Origin: Clostridia bacterium
Lineage (GTDB): Bacteria > Bacillota > Clostridia > Oscillospirales > Acutalibacteraceae
NCBI GenBank assembly: GCA_024403955.1
Contig: JAKSQX010000007.1
Location: 1 to 48,180 of the forward strand
Length of the DNA: 48,180 nucleotides
Direction: 5' to 3'
The notes under the pieces were generated by a model. The model made no database searches and was not told the DNA's origin. It saw only the letters and a list, made by a program, of their open reading frames with translations. A program made the position numbers and the translations under genes. This document shows, one piece after another, positions 17,565 through 25,945 of this stretch (position 1 is its first letter; every line of letters begins with the position of its first letter).

Positions 17565-18578
17565 CTACACCTCCAATACTTTATACTCTGCTGCACGAAG
17601 AAGTCGGTTCATAACTGCAAGACCAACTCCCTCGTCAGATGGGCAACGGACAAAGAGTTTCTCTATACCCTCATCATCACATGTGCGAAGCGCATCAAAG
17701 AGCTTCGCAGCATGTGCGAGGTCATCATCCTCTGCACCAAAATTCAAAGTCATTATATCAAATTCTTTTTCTTCACCATCAAAGACCAAAACTGCCGTTT
17801 TATCATTTGCCTCTTTTTCGACAAGAGCTTTGAACTTATCAAGAGGCCCTTTCACAACAAAGACATCTGATGATGGAGAATAGTGTTTATACTTCATACC
17901 TGGAGATGCTGCCCGCTCCCCCTCTTTGAGTTTACCAAGAACTGCATCATCAATAATGAGCTCATCACCTAAAACCTCTTCAAGTTCATCAGGTGTGATA
18001 CGTCCAGGTCTTAATAGTCTTGGTTTTCGAGTCGCAAGTGTTATAACTGTGGACTCCACGCCAACCTCACAAGGTCCACCGTCAACTACTGCGTCGATTT
18101 TACCATTCATGTCATGCATGACATGTGCAGCAGTTGTTGGAGACGGTTTGCCAGATGTGTTGGCGGACGGTGCTGCAAGTGGAACGCCTGCAGCCTTTAT
18201 AATCTGCCTTGCCACAGGGTGGCTAGGCATACGAATAGCAACTGTATTGAGACCAGTTGTGACCTCGTCAGGTATAATTCCCGACTTTTCCAAAATGATT
18301 GTTAGAGGTCCTGGCCAAAAAGCGTCTGCGAGGTCATATACAACTGGTGGTACATATGCTACCAAGTCATCAATCTCAGATAAATCTGCGATATGGACAA
18401 TCAAAGGATTATCCTGTGGTCTACCCTTTGCCTCAAATATCTTTGCAACGGCGGCGCCATCAAGTGCATTTGCAGCAAGACCATAGACTGTCTCTGTAGG
18501 TATACCGACAAGACCACCCTTTTTCAGGATAGCACCAGCTTCTTTATACTGTTCACTTGTCAGTAACTTTGTTTCCAT
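17565..18578 (-). CDS. sua5: L-threonylcarbamoyladenylate synthase (Sua5 type)
   Basis: 337 residues; its ATG overlaps the prfA stop as TAATG. Makes threonylcarbamoyl-AMP from threonine, bicarbonate and ATP, for the t6A base at position 37 of tRNAs decoding ANN. YrdC domain about 1-200: GGLVGIPTETVYGLAANA, KGRPQDNPLIVHI, PSANTSGKPSPT, GVESTVITL. It is joined by SPGMKYKHYSP to a C-terminal Sua5 domain (about 235-337), which makes it the long Sua5 form rather than the short TsaC form. Linkage with prfA is common in Firmicutes and joins two translation functions. Confidence 0.94.
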   Translation of the reverse strand: METKLLTSEQYKEAGAILKKGGLVGIPTETVYGLAANALDGAAVAKIFEAKGRPQDNPLIVHIADLSEIDDLVAYVPPVVYDLADAFWPGPLTIILEKSGIIPDEVTTGLNTVAIRMPSHPVARQIIKAAGVPLAAPSANTSGKPSPTTAAHVMHDMNGKIDAVVDGGPCEVGVESTVITLATRKPRLLRPGRITPDELEEVLGDELIIDDAVLGKLKEGERAASPGMKYKHYSPSSDVFVVKGPLDKFKALVEKEANDKTAVLVFDGEEKEFDIMTLNFGAEDDDLAHAAKLFDALRTCDDEGIEKLFVRCPSDEGVGLAVMNRLLRAAEYKVLEV

Positions 18579-19651
18579 TATTCTTGGTCAGCCTTCAATT
18601 TCTCTGCTGTATCAGCAGTAATAAGTGCATCGATAAGTTCGTCGAGGTCGCCATCCATAATCTGGTCAATCTTATAGAGTGTAAGATTTATACGGTGATC
18701 TGATACACGTCCCTGTGGAAAGTTATATGTACGGATACGCTCTGAGCGGTCACCGGAACCTACCATTGATTTTCTCTGGTCAGCGCGCTCTGCTGCTGCT
18801 TTTGCAAGCTGCTCCTCATAAAGCTTTGTACGAAGAATTGTTAGTGCCTTATCCTTATTTTGGAACTGAGAACGTTCATCCTGACACTCAACAACAAGAC
18901 CAGTTGGAATGTATGTTGCGCGGATAGCAGAAGATGTCTTGTTTACCTTCTGTCCACCTGCACCAGATGAACGGAATACGTCAATCTTAACGTCGGCCAT
19001 GTTGAGTTCAAAGTCAACTGCCTCTGCCTCTGGAAGAACGGCAACAGTTACAGCCGATGTCTGAATACGGCCCTGTGACTCTGTCTCAGGTACACGCTGT
19101 ACTCTGTGAGTACCACTCTCAAATTTGAAACGAGAATAAGCTCCGTCGCCTTTAATTTCAAAGCTGACTTCCTTATAACCACCGAGTTCAGTTGAGTTTT
19201 CACTCATAATCTCATACTTGAAGCCCTTGGCCTCAGCGTACATTGTGTACATTCTAAAGAGTGAGTGAGCAAAGAGAGCTGACTCCTCACCGCCTGTACC
19301 AGCACGAATCTCAACGATAACGTTTTTATCATCATTAGGGTCACGTGGAAGAAGCATAATTTTGAGTTCTTCAGTTATAGTCTCCATTGCCTCTTTACCG
19401 GACTTGTAGTCCTCCTGTGCGAGCTCTTCAAGTTCGTCATCAAGGCCACCCATATCGATGAGTTCTTTAGCTTCGTTAAAAGTCTTCTCTGCCTGCTTAT
19501 ACTCACGGAACTTCTCAACAATAGGTGTAATCTGTTTAAGTTCCTTCATGAGGGCAGTATATTTTTCCATATCAGAAACGATAGCAGGATCCGCTACCTG
19601 TTCCTGAATGGTTTCATATCTCTTTTCAACTTGTTCAAGTTTATCTAACAT
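18578..19651 (-). CDS. prfA: Peptide chain release factor 1
   Basis: 357 residues, start ATG. Recognises UAA and UAG stop codons and triggers peptide release. The GGQ loop is [15 protein letters not shown], and the codon-recognition PxT motif is PET in [14 protein letters not shown], which marks RF1 rather than RF2 (SPF). C-terminal [17 protein letters not shown] is also typical. The methyltransferase prmC, which often follows prfA, is not adjacent here. First gene of the sua5-coaE-M18 run. Confidence 0.97.
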   Translation of the reverse strand: MLDKLEQVEKRYETIQEQVADPAIVSDMEKYTALMKELKQITPIVEKFREYKQAEKTFNEAKELIDMGGLDDELEELAQEDYKSGKEAMETITEELKIMLLPRDPNDDKNVIVEIRAGTGGEESALFAHSLFRMYTMYAEAKGFKYEIMSENSTELGGYKEVSFEIKGDGAYSRFKFESGTHRVQRVPETESQGRIQTSAVTVAVLPEAEAVDFELNMADVKIDVFRSSGAGGQKVNKTSSAIRATYIPTGLVVECQDERSQFQNKDKALTILRTKLYEEQLAKAAAERADQRKSMVGSGDRSERIRTYNFPQGRVSDHRINLTLYKIDQIMDGDLDELIDALITADTAEKLKADQE

Positions 19652-19705
19652 AAATTCTTTCCTTTATTAATAAATCAAAAGTACAAGTTAGTATAACACT
19701 TTTTC

Positions 19706-19734
19706 TTGTTTTATAAAAGGTATATTGTTATACT
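19706..19734 (+). promoter_or_regulatory. Promoter of nadE
   Basis: TTGTTT, 17-base spacer, TATACT in the 125-base divergent spacer between prfA and nadE; start near 19741. A minus-strand TATACT (19690-19695) close by may be the -10 of prfA, but its -35 is weak. Confidence 0.5.
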
Positions 19735-19776
19735 CTTATTGTTATATAGTTATTTACCGTGAAAGGAGTAATCCTA

Positions 19777-20541
19777 ATGCAAAAAGAATACGTTTTTGAT
19801 GCAGCTGATGCAGCTGAAAAATGCATAGCATGGCTACGCGATTGGTTTGAGGAAAATGGCAAGGGCTGCAACGCCATCCTTGGCATCTCAGGTGGCAAGG
19901 ACTCGTCCGTTTCCGCAGCGCTCTGCGCAAGAGCACTCGGCCCAGAGAGAGTCATTGGCGTTTTGATGCCACAGGGCGAGCAGCCAGATATCGACTACTC
20001 AAGAGACCTCGTAGAATTCCTTGGAATTAGAAACTACACCGTCAATGTTGGCAATGCTATCTCTGACATCATCAAAGCCACAGAAACTGCTGTAGAGGAA
20101 TCATCTTCGGAGAAGTTTGAGGTTTCAGTTCCTGCAAGAACCAACCTCCCTCCGAGAGTTCGTATGTCAGTTCTCTACCTCGTAGGAGCATCAAATAATG
20201 GTCGTGTAATCAACACCTGCAACCTCTCAGAGGACTGGGTTGGATACGCAACAAGATACGGTGACGGCGCTGGCGATGTAGGCCCAATTTCAAACTTCAC
20301 AGTTGAAGAAGTCAAGGCAATCGGCAGATATCTCGGTCTCCCAGAGAAGTTCATTATCAAACCACCTTCAGATGGCCTCTGTGGCAAAACAGATGAAGAT
20401 AATCTGGGCTTCACATATCAAGAGGTTGATGACTTAATTCGCCGTGGCATTGTGGGCGAGCACAAGGAGAGAATTGATTATCTCCACAAGCTCAATCAGT
20501 TTAAACTCAAATACATGCCAACATTTAATTATTACGAATAA
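19777..20541 (+). CDS. nadE: NAD(+) synthase, ammonia-dependent type
   Basis: 254 residues from the ATG at 19777, with AAAGGAG upstream; the GTG at 19759 overlaps that site. Converts deamido-NAD to NAD with ATP and ammonia. PP-loop ILGISGGKDSSVS at about residues 34-46, then RTNLPPRVRMSVLYLVG, NTCNLSEDWVGYATRYGDGAGD (the NAD-site segment, split here for length as NTCNLSED and YATRYGDG), and PPSDGLCGKTDED. There is no N-terminal nitrilase/glutaminase domain, so ammonia must be supplied directly. Single gene with its own terminator. Confidence 0.95.
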   Translation: MQKEYVFDAADAAEKCIAWLRDWFEENGKGCNAILGISGGKDSSVSAALCARALGPERVIGVLMPQGEQPDIDYSRDLVEFLGIRNYTVNVGNAISDIIKATETAVEESSSEKFEVSVPARTNLPPRVRMSVLYLVGASNNGRVINTCNLSEDWVGYATRYGDGAGDVGPISNFTVEEVKAIGRYLGLPEKFIIKPPSDGLCGKTDEDNLGFTYQEVDDLIRRGIVGEHKERIDYLHKLNQFKLKYMPTFNYYE

Positions 20542-20546
20542 AACAA

Positions 20547-20580
20547 AAGACCCGCTCTTCTTGAGCGGGTCTTCTTTTTT
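20547..20580. terminator. Terminator after nadE, probably bidirectional
   Basis: Perfect 11-bp stem (AAGACCCGCTC/GAGCGGGTCTT) with a TTCTT loop, then CTTTTTT on the plus strand; the minus strand has TTTTGTTTTA after the stem. Confidence 0.85.
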
Positions 20581-20583
20581 AGC

Positions 20584-21750
20584 TTAGATGATTGGGAAAA
20601 CTTCCATCTCAATATCTGAGAGTGGGAAAGTTGCACATGGGTGAATCCAACCAAACTTCTTATCTGCCGCACGACGTCCGTCTGCGTCCTCTGGGATTAA
20701 AACATCACCGGAAATGAGGCGTGAGTGACACCAACCACAGATACCGGAACGACAATCAGATGTAACACCGATGCCAGCCTCTTCACAAGCATGGAGAAGA
20801 GTCTCATCTGAACGAACCTTGAGGTCATACTCCTCGCCACGAGCCCAAACTGTAAGTTTGTACTCTGCGCCTGGCTTACCCGAGTGGTTTTCACCTGGAA
20901 CCTCAAAGCGAACTCTGCGCTTTGGAAGTCCGAGTGTCTTAACTTCACCCTCAAGGAAGTCATACATTGCCTTAGGTCCGCAAGCATAAAGTGTGTAGTC
21001 ATCGCCTGCGTACTTCTTGATGAGATCAGCTGTGATAAAGCCCTTCTCATAGCCGTCCTTTTCCTCATCAGAGAGAACATATACAACCTTTACCTTGTCA
21101 GACTTGATAGCGTCGAGCTCTGCCTTGCAGAGGATGCTGTCAGCTGTCTTTGAACCATAGAGGATTGTGAGATTAAAGTCCTCAATACCTGCTTCAATAG
21201 CTTTTGCCATTGAGAGGAATGGTGTGATACCAGAACCGCCTGCGAGTGCAACGATATTCTTTGCATCACGGAGTGCCTGATAATAGAACTGGCCGAGAGG
21301 TCCAGAAGATGTAACTTCTGTTCCAATATCCCAGTTATTCAAAATATACTCACTTGCATATCCATTTGGAGACTTCTTTATTGTAATCTTGTACTCCTCT
21401 GTGCTTGGACAACCAGCAAGTGTGTATGGCTTTGTTGCAAACTTGTCGCCCATTCTTACAACGAGGCTCAAATACTGGCCTGCTCTGAAGAGTGCAACAT
21501 GCTCTGTTCCCTTATCCTTATCAGCAACAAGTGTGAATGTCTTGCCATCTGGCTCTGCATCAACCTTTGAAACCTTGAGATGCTGATAATGTGGATGAAG
21601 TTCAGCAGCAACAATATTAGCGTTAAATATTGACTGTATTTCCTCTGCTGGAGCTTCAGCAATCTTTGATTCTCTGAGCTTTACTTCACCGAGGAATGCG
21701 CCAACTCCGAGGCCCTTGAGGGCAGATTTATCATAATTATATTTTGACAT
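20584..21750 (-). CDS. FAD/NAD(P)-binding reductase with C-terminal 2Fe-2S ferredoxin domain
   Basis: 388 residues from the ATG at 21750, with AAGGAGGG upstream; a longer frame to 21801 lacks a ribosome site. It moves electrons between NAD(P)H, FAD and a 2Fe-2S centre, like Hcr/VanB-type reductases. An N-terminal region of about 55 residues precedes a flavin domain (GQYLSLVVR, KPYTLAGCP), an NAD(P) domain (LAGGSGITPFLSMAK, YACGPKAMYDF), and a plant-type ferredoxin domain with CRSGICGWC and a distal Cys in IHPCATFP. It lies 13 bases after the CrtI-like gene, so it probably serves that enzyme. The oxidised or reduced partner is unknown. Confidence 0.88.
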   Translation of the reverse strand: MSKYNYDKSALKGLGVGAFLGEVKLRESKIAEAPAEEIQSIFNANIVAAELHPHYQHLKVSKVDAEPDGKTFTLVADKDKGTEHVALFRAGQYLSLVVRMGDKFATKPYTLAGCPSTEEYKITIKKSPNGYASEYILNNWDIGTEVTSSGPLGQFYYQALRDAKNIVALAGGSGITPFLSMAKAIEAGIEDFNLTILYGSKTADSILCKAELDAIKSDKVKVVYVLSDEEKDGYEKGFITADLIKKYAGDDYTLYACGPKAMYDFLEGEVKTLGLPKRRVRFEVPGENHSGKPGAEYKLTVWARGEEYDLKVRSDETLLHACEEAGIGVTSDCRSGICGWCHSRLISGDVLIPEDADGRRAADKKFGWIHPCATFPLSDIEMEVFPII

Positions 21751-21763
21751 AACATTACCCTCC

Positions 21764-23305
21764 TTACATTTCCTCAAGCATATAGCGAGCTTGCTCTGCA
21801 CCGCTCATATATGCCTGGCTGTAACCGTCCATCTGTGTGCCGTGGCCACCACAGAAACGGAGACCTTCGATTGTCTTATCAAGCTTGTGGCCTGACTGTA
21901 CACGTGGGAACATTCCGTCCCAAGTTGCTGGTGAATAACCATAAACATCGCCCTGAGGTGTGCCGAGGTAACGAGCCCAAGTCATTGGTGCTGCTACAAC
22001 GATTTCCTCGATGTGGCTCCCAAGATCAATTCCTGCAATCTTCTCAAAATGCTCAACGATATCCATAGCAATCTGGTCTTTAAGTTTGAAGTACTCCTCT
22101 GGTTTAACATTCTCAAATGCATCGCCTGTGAAGAACTTAGCGAACTGAACCATACAAGTGCCTTCTGGTGAACAATCAGGAATTACTTCGTTGATGATTG
22201 TTACGCAGTAGTCGTGGTGAGTTTCAAGCTTTGAGAAAGCTTCATACTGCTTTACGTTATCGCCTGTGAAACGTACAAAAGTATCATATGCCTTAAAGCC
22301 GAGTTCCTCATAAGGAATATCAAGACCAAGATAAACTGTGAAGCAATGCTGGCCGATAAGACGAGCTTTGATGAGCTTCTTCTCACGCTCAGGAACTTCC
22401 TTAGGATCTACCATCCTACCAAATACAACTGTTGGCATGAGGTTAGACATTACGTTCTTACACTTAATCTCCTGTCCACCGACAAGAGTTACGCCCTCTA
22501 CCTTGCCATTCTTGATATTGATCTTTTCAACTTCACAGTTATACCAGATGTCGCCACCCATCTTACGGATAGCATCATCAAATGCCATTGAGATCTCATG
22601 GCTCTTATTCTTTGCAATCCATGGCTTCTGTGTTAAATATGTGTAAGTCATGAAGCAATAAACAGCGAAACTCATCTGATCTGAATTTGCTGAGATGTAA
22701 TCCCAGTATGACTCAAAGATGAACTTTGCTTTTTCTGGAACACCGATACGGTCCATCATCTCATTTGTTGTAACAGGTACAACCTTCATAAGGTCGCCAT
22801 ACTTAAGAAGCATCTCAACCTTTGCTGGAGGTGAAGGCTCATTGTCATGTGCTGCAAGCCATTCAACACCGTCGCAGAGCATACGACCATATTCAAGAAC
22901 GCACTCGATGTACTTTCCTGAACCTGGTACTTCAGCTTCCATTGCATCGCAGAAAGCTTTTACGCCAACTGGCATTGTTACGTCATAGTTGTATTTCTCA
23001 TCGTTATAAACGATAGCACGGAAAGCCTCATCAACTGCAACCCAGTCAACATCGAGACCAAATCCATTAACAAGCTGACGTACAGCACCAACTCTGTTGG
23101 CCTCATTGTTACCGTCTCCCATCTGGCACAACTCATGAAGAGTTGCTTCAAACTCGAAACGACCTCTTACGAAGGATGTTGCACATCCACCTGGGAGGTT
23201 GTGTTTTTCGAGCACGAGAACCTTTTTACCAGCTTTAGCAAATGTTGCTGCAGCTGAAAGGCCGCCGTTACCAGCGCCGACAACAATTACATCATAATCT
23301 TTCAT
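21764..23305 (-). CDS. CrtI-like FAD-dependent oxidoreductase
   Basis: 513 residues from the ATG at 23305; a GTG three codons upstream is the alternative. N-terminal dinucleotide-binding site VIVVGAGNGGLSAAATFAKAG, then LEKHNLPGGCATSF, which places it in the phytoene desaturase/amine oxidase superfamily. C-terminal FAD segment GLRFCGGHGTQMDGYSQAY. The substrate is unknown: no carotenoid genes are nearby, and such genes in anaerobes are often mis-named phytoene desaturase. The adjacent 2Fe-2S reductase suggests an electron-transfer pair acting on an organic substrate in the cytoplasm. Confidence 0.82.
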   Translation of the reverse strand: MKDYDVIVVGAGNGGLSAAATFAKAGKKVLVLEKHNLPGGCATSFVRGRFEFEATLHELCQMGDGNNEANRVGAVRQLVNGFGLDVDWVAVDEAFRAIVYNDEKYNYDVTMPVGVKAFCDAMEAEVPGSGKYIECVLEYGRMLCDGVEWLAAHDNEPSPPAKVEMLLKYGDLMKVVPVTTNEMMDRIGVPEKAKFIFESYWDYISANSDQMSFAVYCFMTYTYLTQKPWIAKNKSHEISMAFDDAIRKMGGDIWYNCEVEKINIKNGKVEGVTLVGGQEIKCKNVMSNLMPTVVFGRMVDPKEVPEREKKLIKARLIGQHCFTVYLGLDIPYEELGFKAYDTFVRFTGDNVKQYEAFSKLETHHDYCVTIINEVIPDCSPEGTCMVQFAKFFTGDAFENVKPEEYFKLKDQIAMDIVEHFEKIAGIDLGSHIEEIVVAAPMTWARYLGTPQGDVYGYSPATWDGMFPRVQSGHKLDKTIEGLRFCGGHGTQMDGYSQAYMSGAEQARYMLEEM

Positions 23306-23360
23306 TGTTATCACTTCCCTTTCTTTATTTTGACAATAAAATTATATCATAGAAAAGAAC

Positions 23361-23390
23361 AAAGGCAGGTCCAAAAATAGACCTGCCTTT
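23361..23390 (-). terminator. Terminator after the ACT gene
   Basis: 11-bp stem AAAGGCAGGTC/GACCTGCCTTT with an 8-base loop, between the ACT and CrtI-like genes. T-rich sequence follows on both strands, so paaK-ACT and the flavoprotein pair are likely separate transcripts. Confidence 0.7.
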
Positions 23391-23416
23391 TTGTGTATTT
23401 TAATTGTTCAAAAAAA

Positions 23417-23848
23417 TTAGATTCTATAAATGTCAGCTGGATTAGCGAGCGCAAAACCGGCAGACTCAAGAACAGATTCAGCAGAAGTAACATCATCTGT
23501 CTTGACTACCATAAGTGCCTTACCAGTTGTCTTACCAACGCAAGCATACATATACTCAACACTGATTTCATTGTCGAGGAACACTTTAAGTACTGCAGCA
23601 ACGCCACCCGGTGCGTCGTCCATAACAACTGCAACAACGTCAGTAATCTTTACAACTACACCTGACTCGTTGAGCGCTGCTTTTGCCTCATCAGGTTTAT
23701 TTACGATGAGACGGAGAACACCAAAATCTGATGTATCAGCAAGTGAGAGTGCGCTGATATCGATATCGTTGTCAGCAAGCACCTGAGTGATTGCCTGAAG
23801 ACGACCCTTTTTATTTTCAACAAAAACTGAAAGTTGCTTAATAATCAT
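23417..23848 (-). CDS. Tandem ACT-domain protein
   Basis: 143 residues, start ATG with GGAGGGTACGAC upstream. Two ACT folds: residues 1-65 (IKQLSVFVENKKGRLQAIT) and about 70-140 (VVAVVMDDAPGGVAAVLKVF). ACT domains bind amino acids or similar small ligands. The gene is 11 bases after the phenylacetate-CoA ligase-like gene. The pairing of these two is recurrent in anaerobic bacteria and archaea, often near indolepyruvate:ferredoxin oxidoreductase, which is not seen here. I infer that it senses an aromatic amino acid or derivative. Confidence 0.88.
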   Translation of the reverse strand: MIIKQLSVFVENKKGRLQAITQVLADNDIDISALSLADTSDFGVLRLIVNKPDEAKAALNESGVVVKITDVVAVVMDDAPGGVAAVLKVFLDNEISVEYMYACVGKTTGKALMVVKTDDVTSAESVLESAGFALANPADIYRI

Positions 23849-23859
23849 GTCGTACCCTC

Positions 23860-25173
23860 CTAGTTCAATATACGCTTATCAATTACACGAACAGCTTTAC
23901 CCTCTGAACGTTCAATTGACTTAGGGTTTACAAGACGAACCTTGACACCGAGACCAAGAGTTGAGCGAAGCTGTGCTGTGATCTTCTTCTCAGTTGCCTC
24001 AATTACCTTAACCTCATCGAAGAAGAGATCCTCGTTCATCTCAACGTTTACTTCAAATGTATCTGTGTTGTTTACACGGTCAACAATAATCTGATAATTA
24101 GGTGTAATCTCAGAACCAGCAACTTTGAGGAGTACCTCCTCAATCTGGCTTGGGAATACGTTGACACCACGAATGATAAGCATATCATCTGAGCGGCCTT
24201 GAGGCTTCATCATCTTTATGTGAGTTCTGCCACATGAACAAGGCTCTGTGATAAGCTGACAGATATCGCGAGTTCTATAACGGATTACTGGGAAAGCTTC
24301 CTTTGTGAGACTTGTGAAAACAAGTTCACCGATAGAACCCTCTGGAAGAACTTCACCTGTGTCAGGATTGATAATCTCAACAATGAAGTTATCCTCCCAA
24401 ACGTGCATTCCACTCTGGTCCTCACACTCACATGCTACACCAGGGCCCAATACTTCTGAGAGTCCATAGATATCATAAGCTTTGATACCGAGCTTCTCTT
24501 CAATCTGCTTACGCATCTCCTCAGTCCAAGGTTCAGCGCCGAAGATTCCGGCCTTAAGCTTGAGTTGATTCTTTACACCCATCTTCTCAATCTCTTCGCC
24601 GAGGTACATAGCATATGACGGTGTACAGCAAATTACTGTAACGCCGAAGTCGATCATTGTCTGGATTTGAAGTGCTGTGTTACCAGAACCCATTGGCACA
24701 ACTGTTGCACCAATCTTCTCTACGCCTGCGTGTGCACCGAATCCACCGGTGAAAAGACCATAGCCGAATGAGATCTGAACAATATCATCCTTCGTCACAC
24801 CAATGCCAGTGAGCATACGTGCAAGGCACTCAGCCCACATGTCGAGGTCATTCTGAGTATAACCCACTACTATTCTCTTGCCGGTTGTACCGGATGAGGC
24901 GTGAAGGCGTTTAACCTGTGACATAGGCACTGCAAAAAGACCATATGGATAATAATCCCTAAGGTCCTTCTTATAAGCGAATGGAAGTTTATAAAGATCT
25001 TCAACACCGTGAATATCTTCTGGCTTAAGGCCAAGTTCATCCATTCTGTCGCGGAAGCATTGTACGTTCTCATATGAGCGTTTTACTTGCGCAACGAGAC
25101 GCTCGGACTGAAGCTTTTTGAGTTCGTCACGAGGCATTGTCTCAATATTTTCATTTAAATATTTTGTAGCCAT
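23860..25173 (-). CDS. paaK: Phenylacetate-CoA ligase-like AMP-forming enzyme
   Basis: 437 residues, start ATG. Adenylates an aryl or arylacetic acid with ATP and joins it to CoA. LHASSGTTGKRIVVGYT (AMP-binding P-loop), TVICCTPSYAMYLGE, YDIYGLSEVLGPG, YRTRDICQLI and QGRSDDMLIIRGVNVFPSQIEEV, with a C-terminal lid domain, are all typical of PaaK. CSCG near residue 316 is the Cys cluster common in anaerobe members. In such organisms it activates or recycles arylacetates from aromatic amino acid fermentation. Substrate specificity here is inferred from family. Confidence 0.9.
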   Translation of the reverse strand: MATKYLNENIETMPRDELKKLQSERLVAQVKRSYENVQCFRDRMDELGLKPEDIHGVEDLYKLPFAYKKDLRDYYPYGLFAVPMSQVKRLHASSGTTGKRIVVGYTQNDLDMWAECLARMLTGIGVTKDDIVQISFGYGLFTGGFGAHAGVEKIGATVVPMGSGNTALQIQTMIDFGVTVICCTPSYAMYLGEEIEKMGVKNQLKLKAGIFGAEPWTEEMRKQIEEKLGIKAYDIYGLSEVLGPGVACECEDQSGMHVWEDNFIVEIINPDTGEVLPEGSIGELVFTSLTKEAFPVIRYRTRDICQLITEPCSCGRTHIKMMKPQGRSDDMLIIRGVNVFPSQIEEVLLKVAGSEITPNYQIIVDRVNNTDTFEVNVEMNEDLFFDEVKVIEATEKKITAQLRSTLGLGVKVRLVNPKSIERSEGKAVRVIDKRILN

Positions 25174-25211
25174 AATGTCACCTAATGTTTATAAAGAATG
25201 AAAGAATTTTA

Positions 25212-25760
25212 TTACTTATATAATATTATGTCAACTTTCTTGTCAAATTCATCTATCGGAAGATCAACAAAAACCTGAAAGTCGTAAGCGAGGGCTACCT
25301 TGGTAAAAGTTGTCCCTCTTTTTTCAAAGCGGTCAATATAACGGTCATAAAAGCCACCACCGTAACCAATTCGTCCACCTGTTTTATCAAAGGCTAGACC
25401 AGGCATAAGAATTAAAACATTCTTATAGGCTGCGACTGGTCCATCTCCTTTTGGTTCAGGGATACCTTGATAACCGAGTTCTATTTCATCAAAAGACTTA
25501 ATCTCGTAGAACTCCATTACGCCATCAGAGAGCACTTTTGGAACCGCAACAGTTTTACCATCGGCCCATGCTCGTTCAATAATAAACTTCGTTTCTATCT
25601 CCTGATTATAAGAGAGATAGGCATATAGGACTGAAGCATCCTTATAAAAAGGCTGCTTAAAAAACTCCTCGGATATCGCGCTTGAATATGATGTGATGCC
25701 CTCTTTGTTCATTTTGCGTTTCTGCTCTTTTACAAGAGTTCTAACATCTTCTTTGTTCAT
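25212..25760 (-). CDS. 5-formyltetrahydrofolate cyclo-ligase
   Basis: 182 residues from the ATG at 25760. A longer frame begins at 25829 but has no ribosome site; the chosen one has GGAG about 12 bases upstream, which is long, so the start is moderately sure. ATP-dependent conversion of 5-formyl-THF to 5,10-methenyl-THF, recovering a dead-end folate. Motifs: LVKEQKRKMN (nucleotide contact), LYAYLSYNQEIET, VAVPKV and the C-terminal GGRIGYGGGFYDRYI loop. It is divergent from fhs, whose pathway shares the methenyl-THF product, which fits the context well. Confidence 0.9.
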   Translation of the reverse strand: MNKEDVRTLVKEQKRKMNKEGITSYSSAISEEFFKQPFYKDASVLYAYLSYNQEIETKFIIERAWADGKTVAVPKVLSDGVMEFYEIKSFDEIELGYQGIPEPKGDGPVAAYKNVLILMPGLAFDKTGGRIGYGGGFYDRYIDRFEKRGTTFTKVALAYDFQVFVDLPIDEFDKKVDIILYK

Positions 25761-25841
25761 TCTACGTTGTTTCTCCGTCGTCTCAAATTGCGCTACACTT
25801 TGTAGCGTGTCCTCTAAAAAATCGCACATAATTTAGGTATG

Positions 25842-25868
25842 TTAACACCATAGTAACATTTCTATAAT
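25842..25868 (+). promoter_or_regulatory. Weak candidate promoter for the one-carbon operon
   Basis: TATAAT at 25863-25868 has TTAACA 15 bases upstream, shorter than ideal. GTAACATT occurs twice nearby (once beside the -10, once near 25878), with GTTAACA at 25841. I see no folate or glycine riboswitch here. Confidence 0.3.
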
Positions 25869-25945
25869 TTACGTGTGGTAACATTATACCAAATCGGCAA
25901 ATTAATTGGAGAAAAATTTTCAAAATAGAGAAAGAAGGATTTATC

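Noticed and set aside
25761..25945. THF or glycine riboswitch before fhs or gcvH
   Set aside because: The 185-base spacer lacks the conserved THF-aptamer words, and the 38 bases before gcvH are too short for a glycine aptamer.
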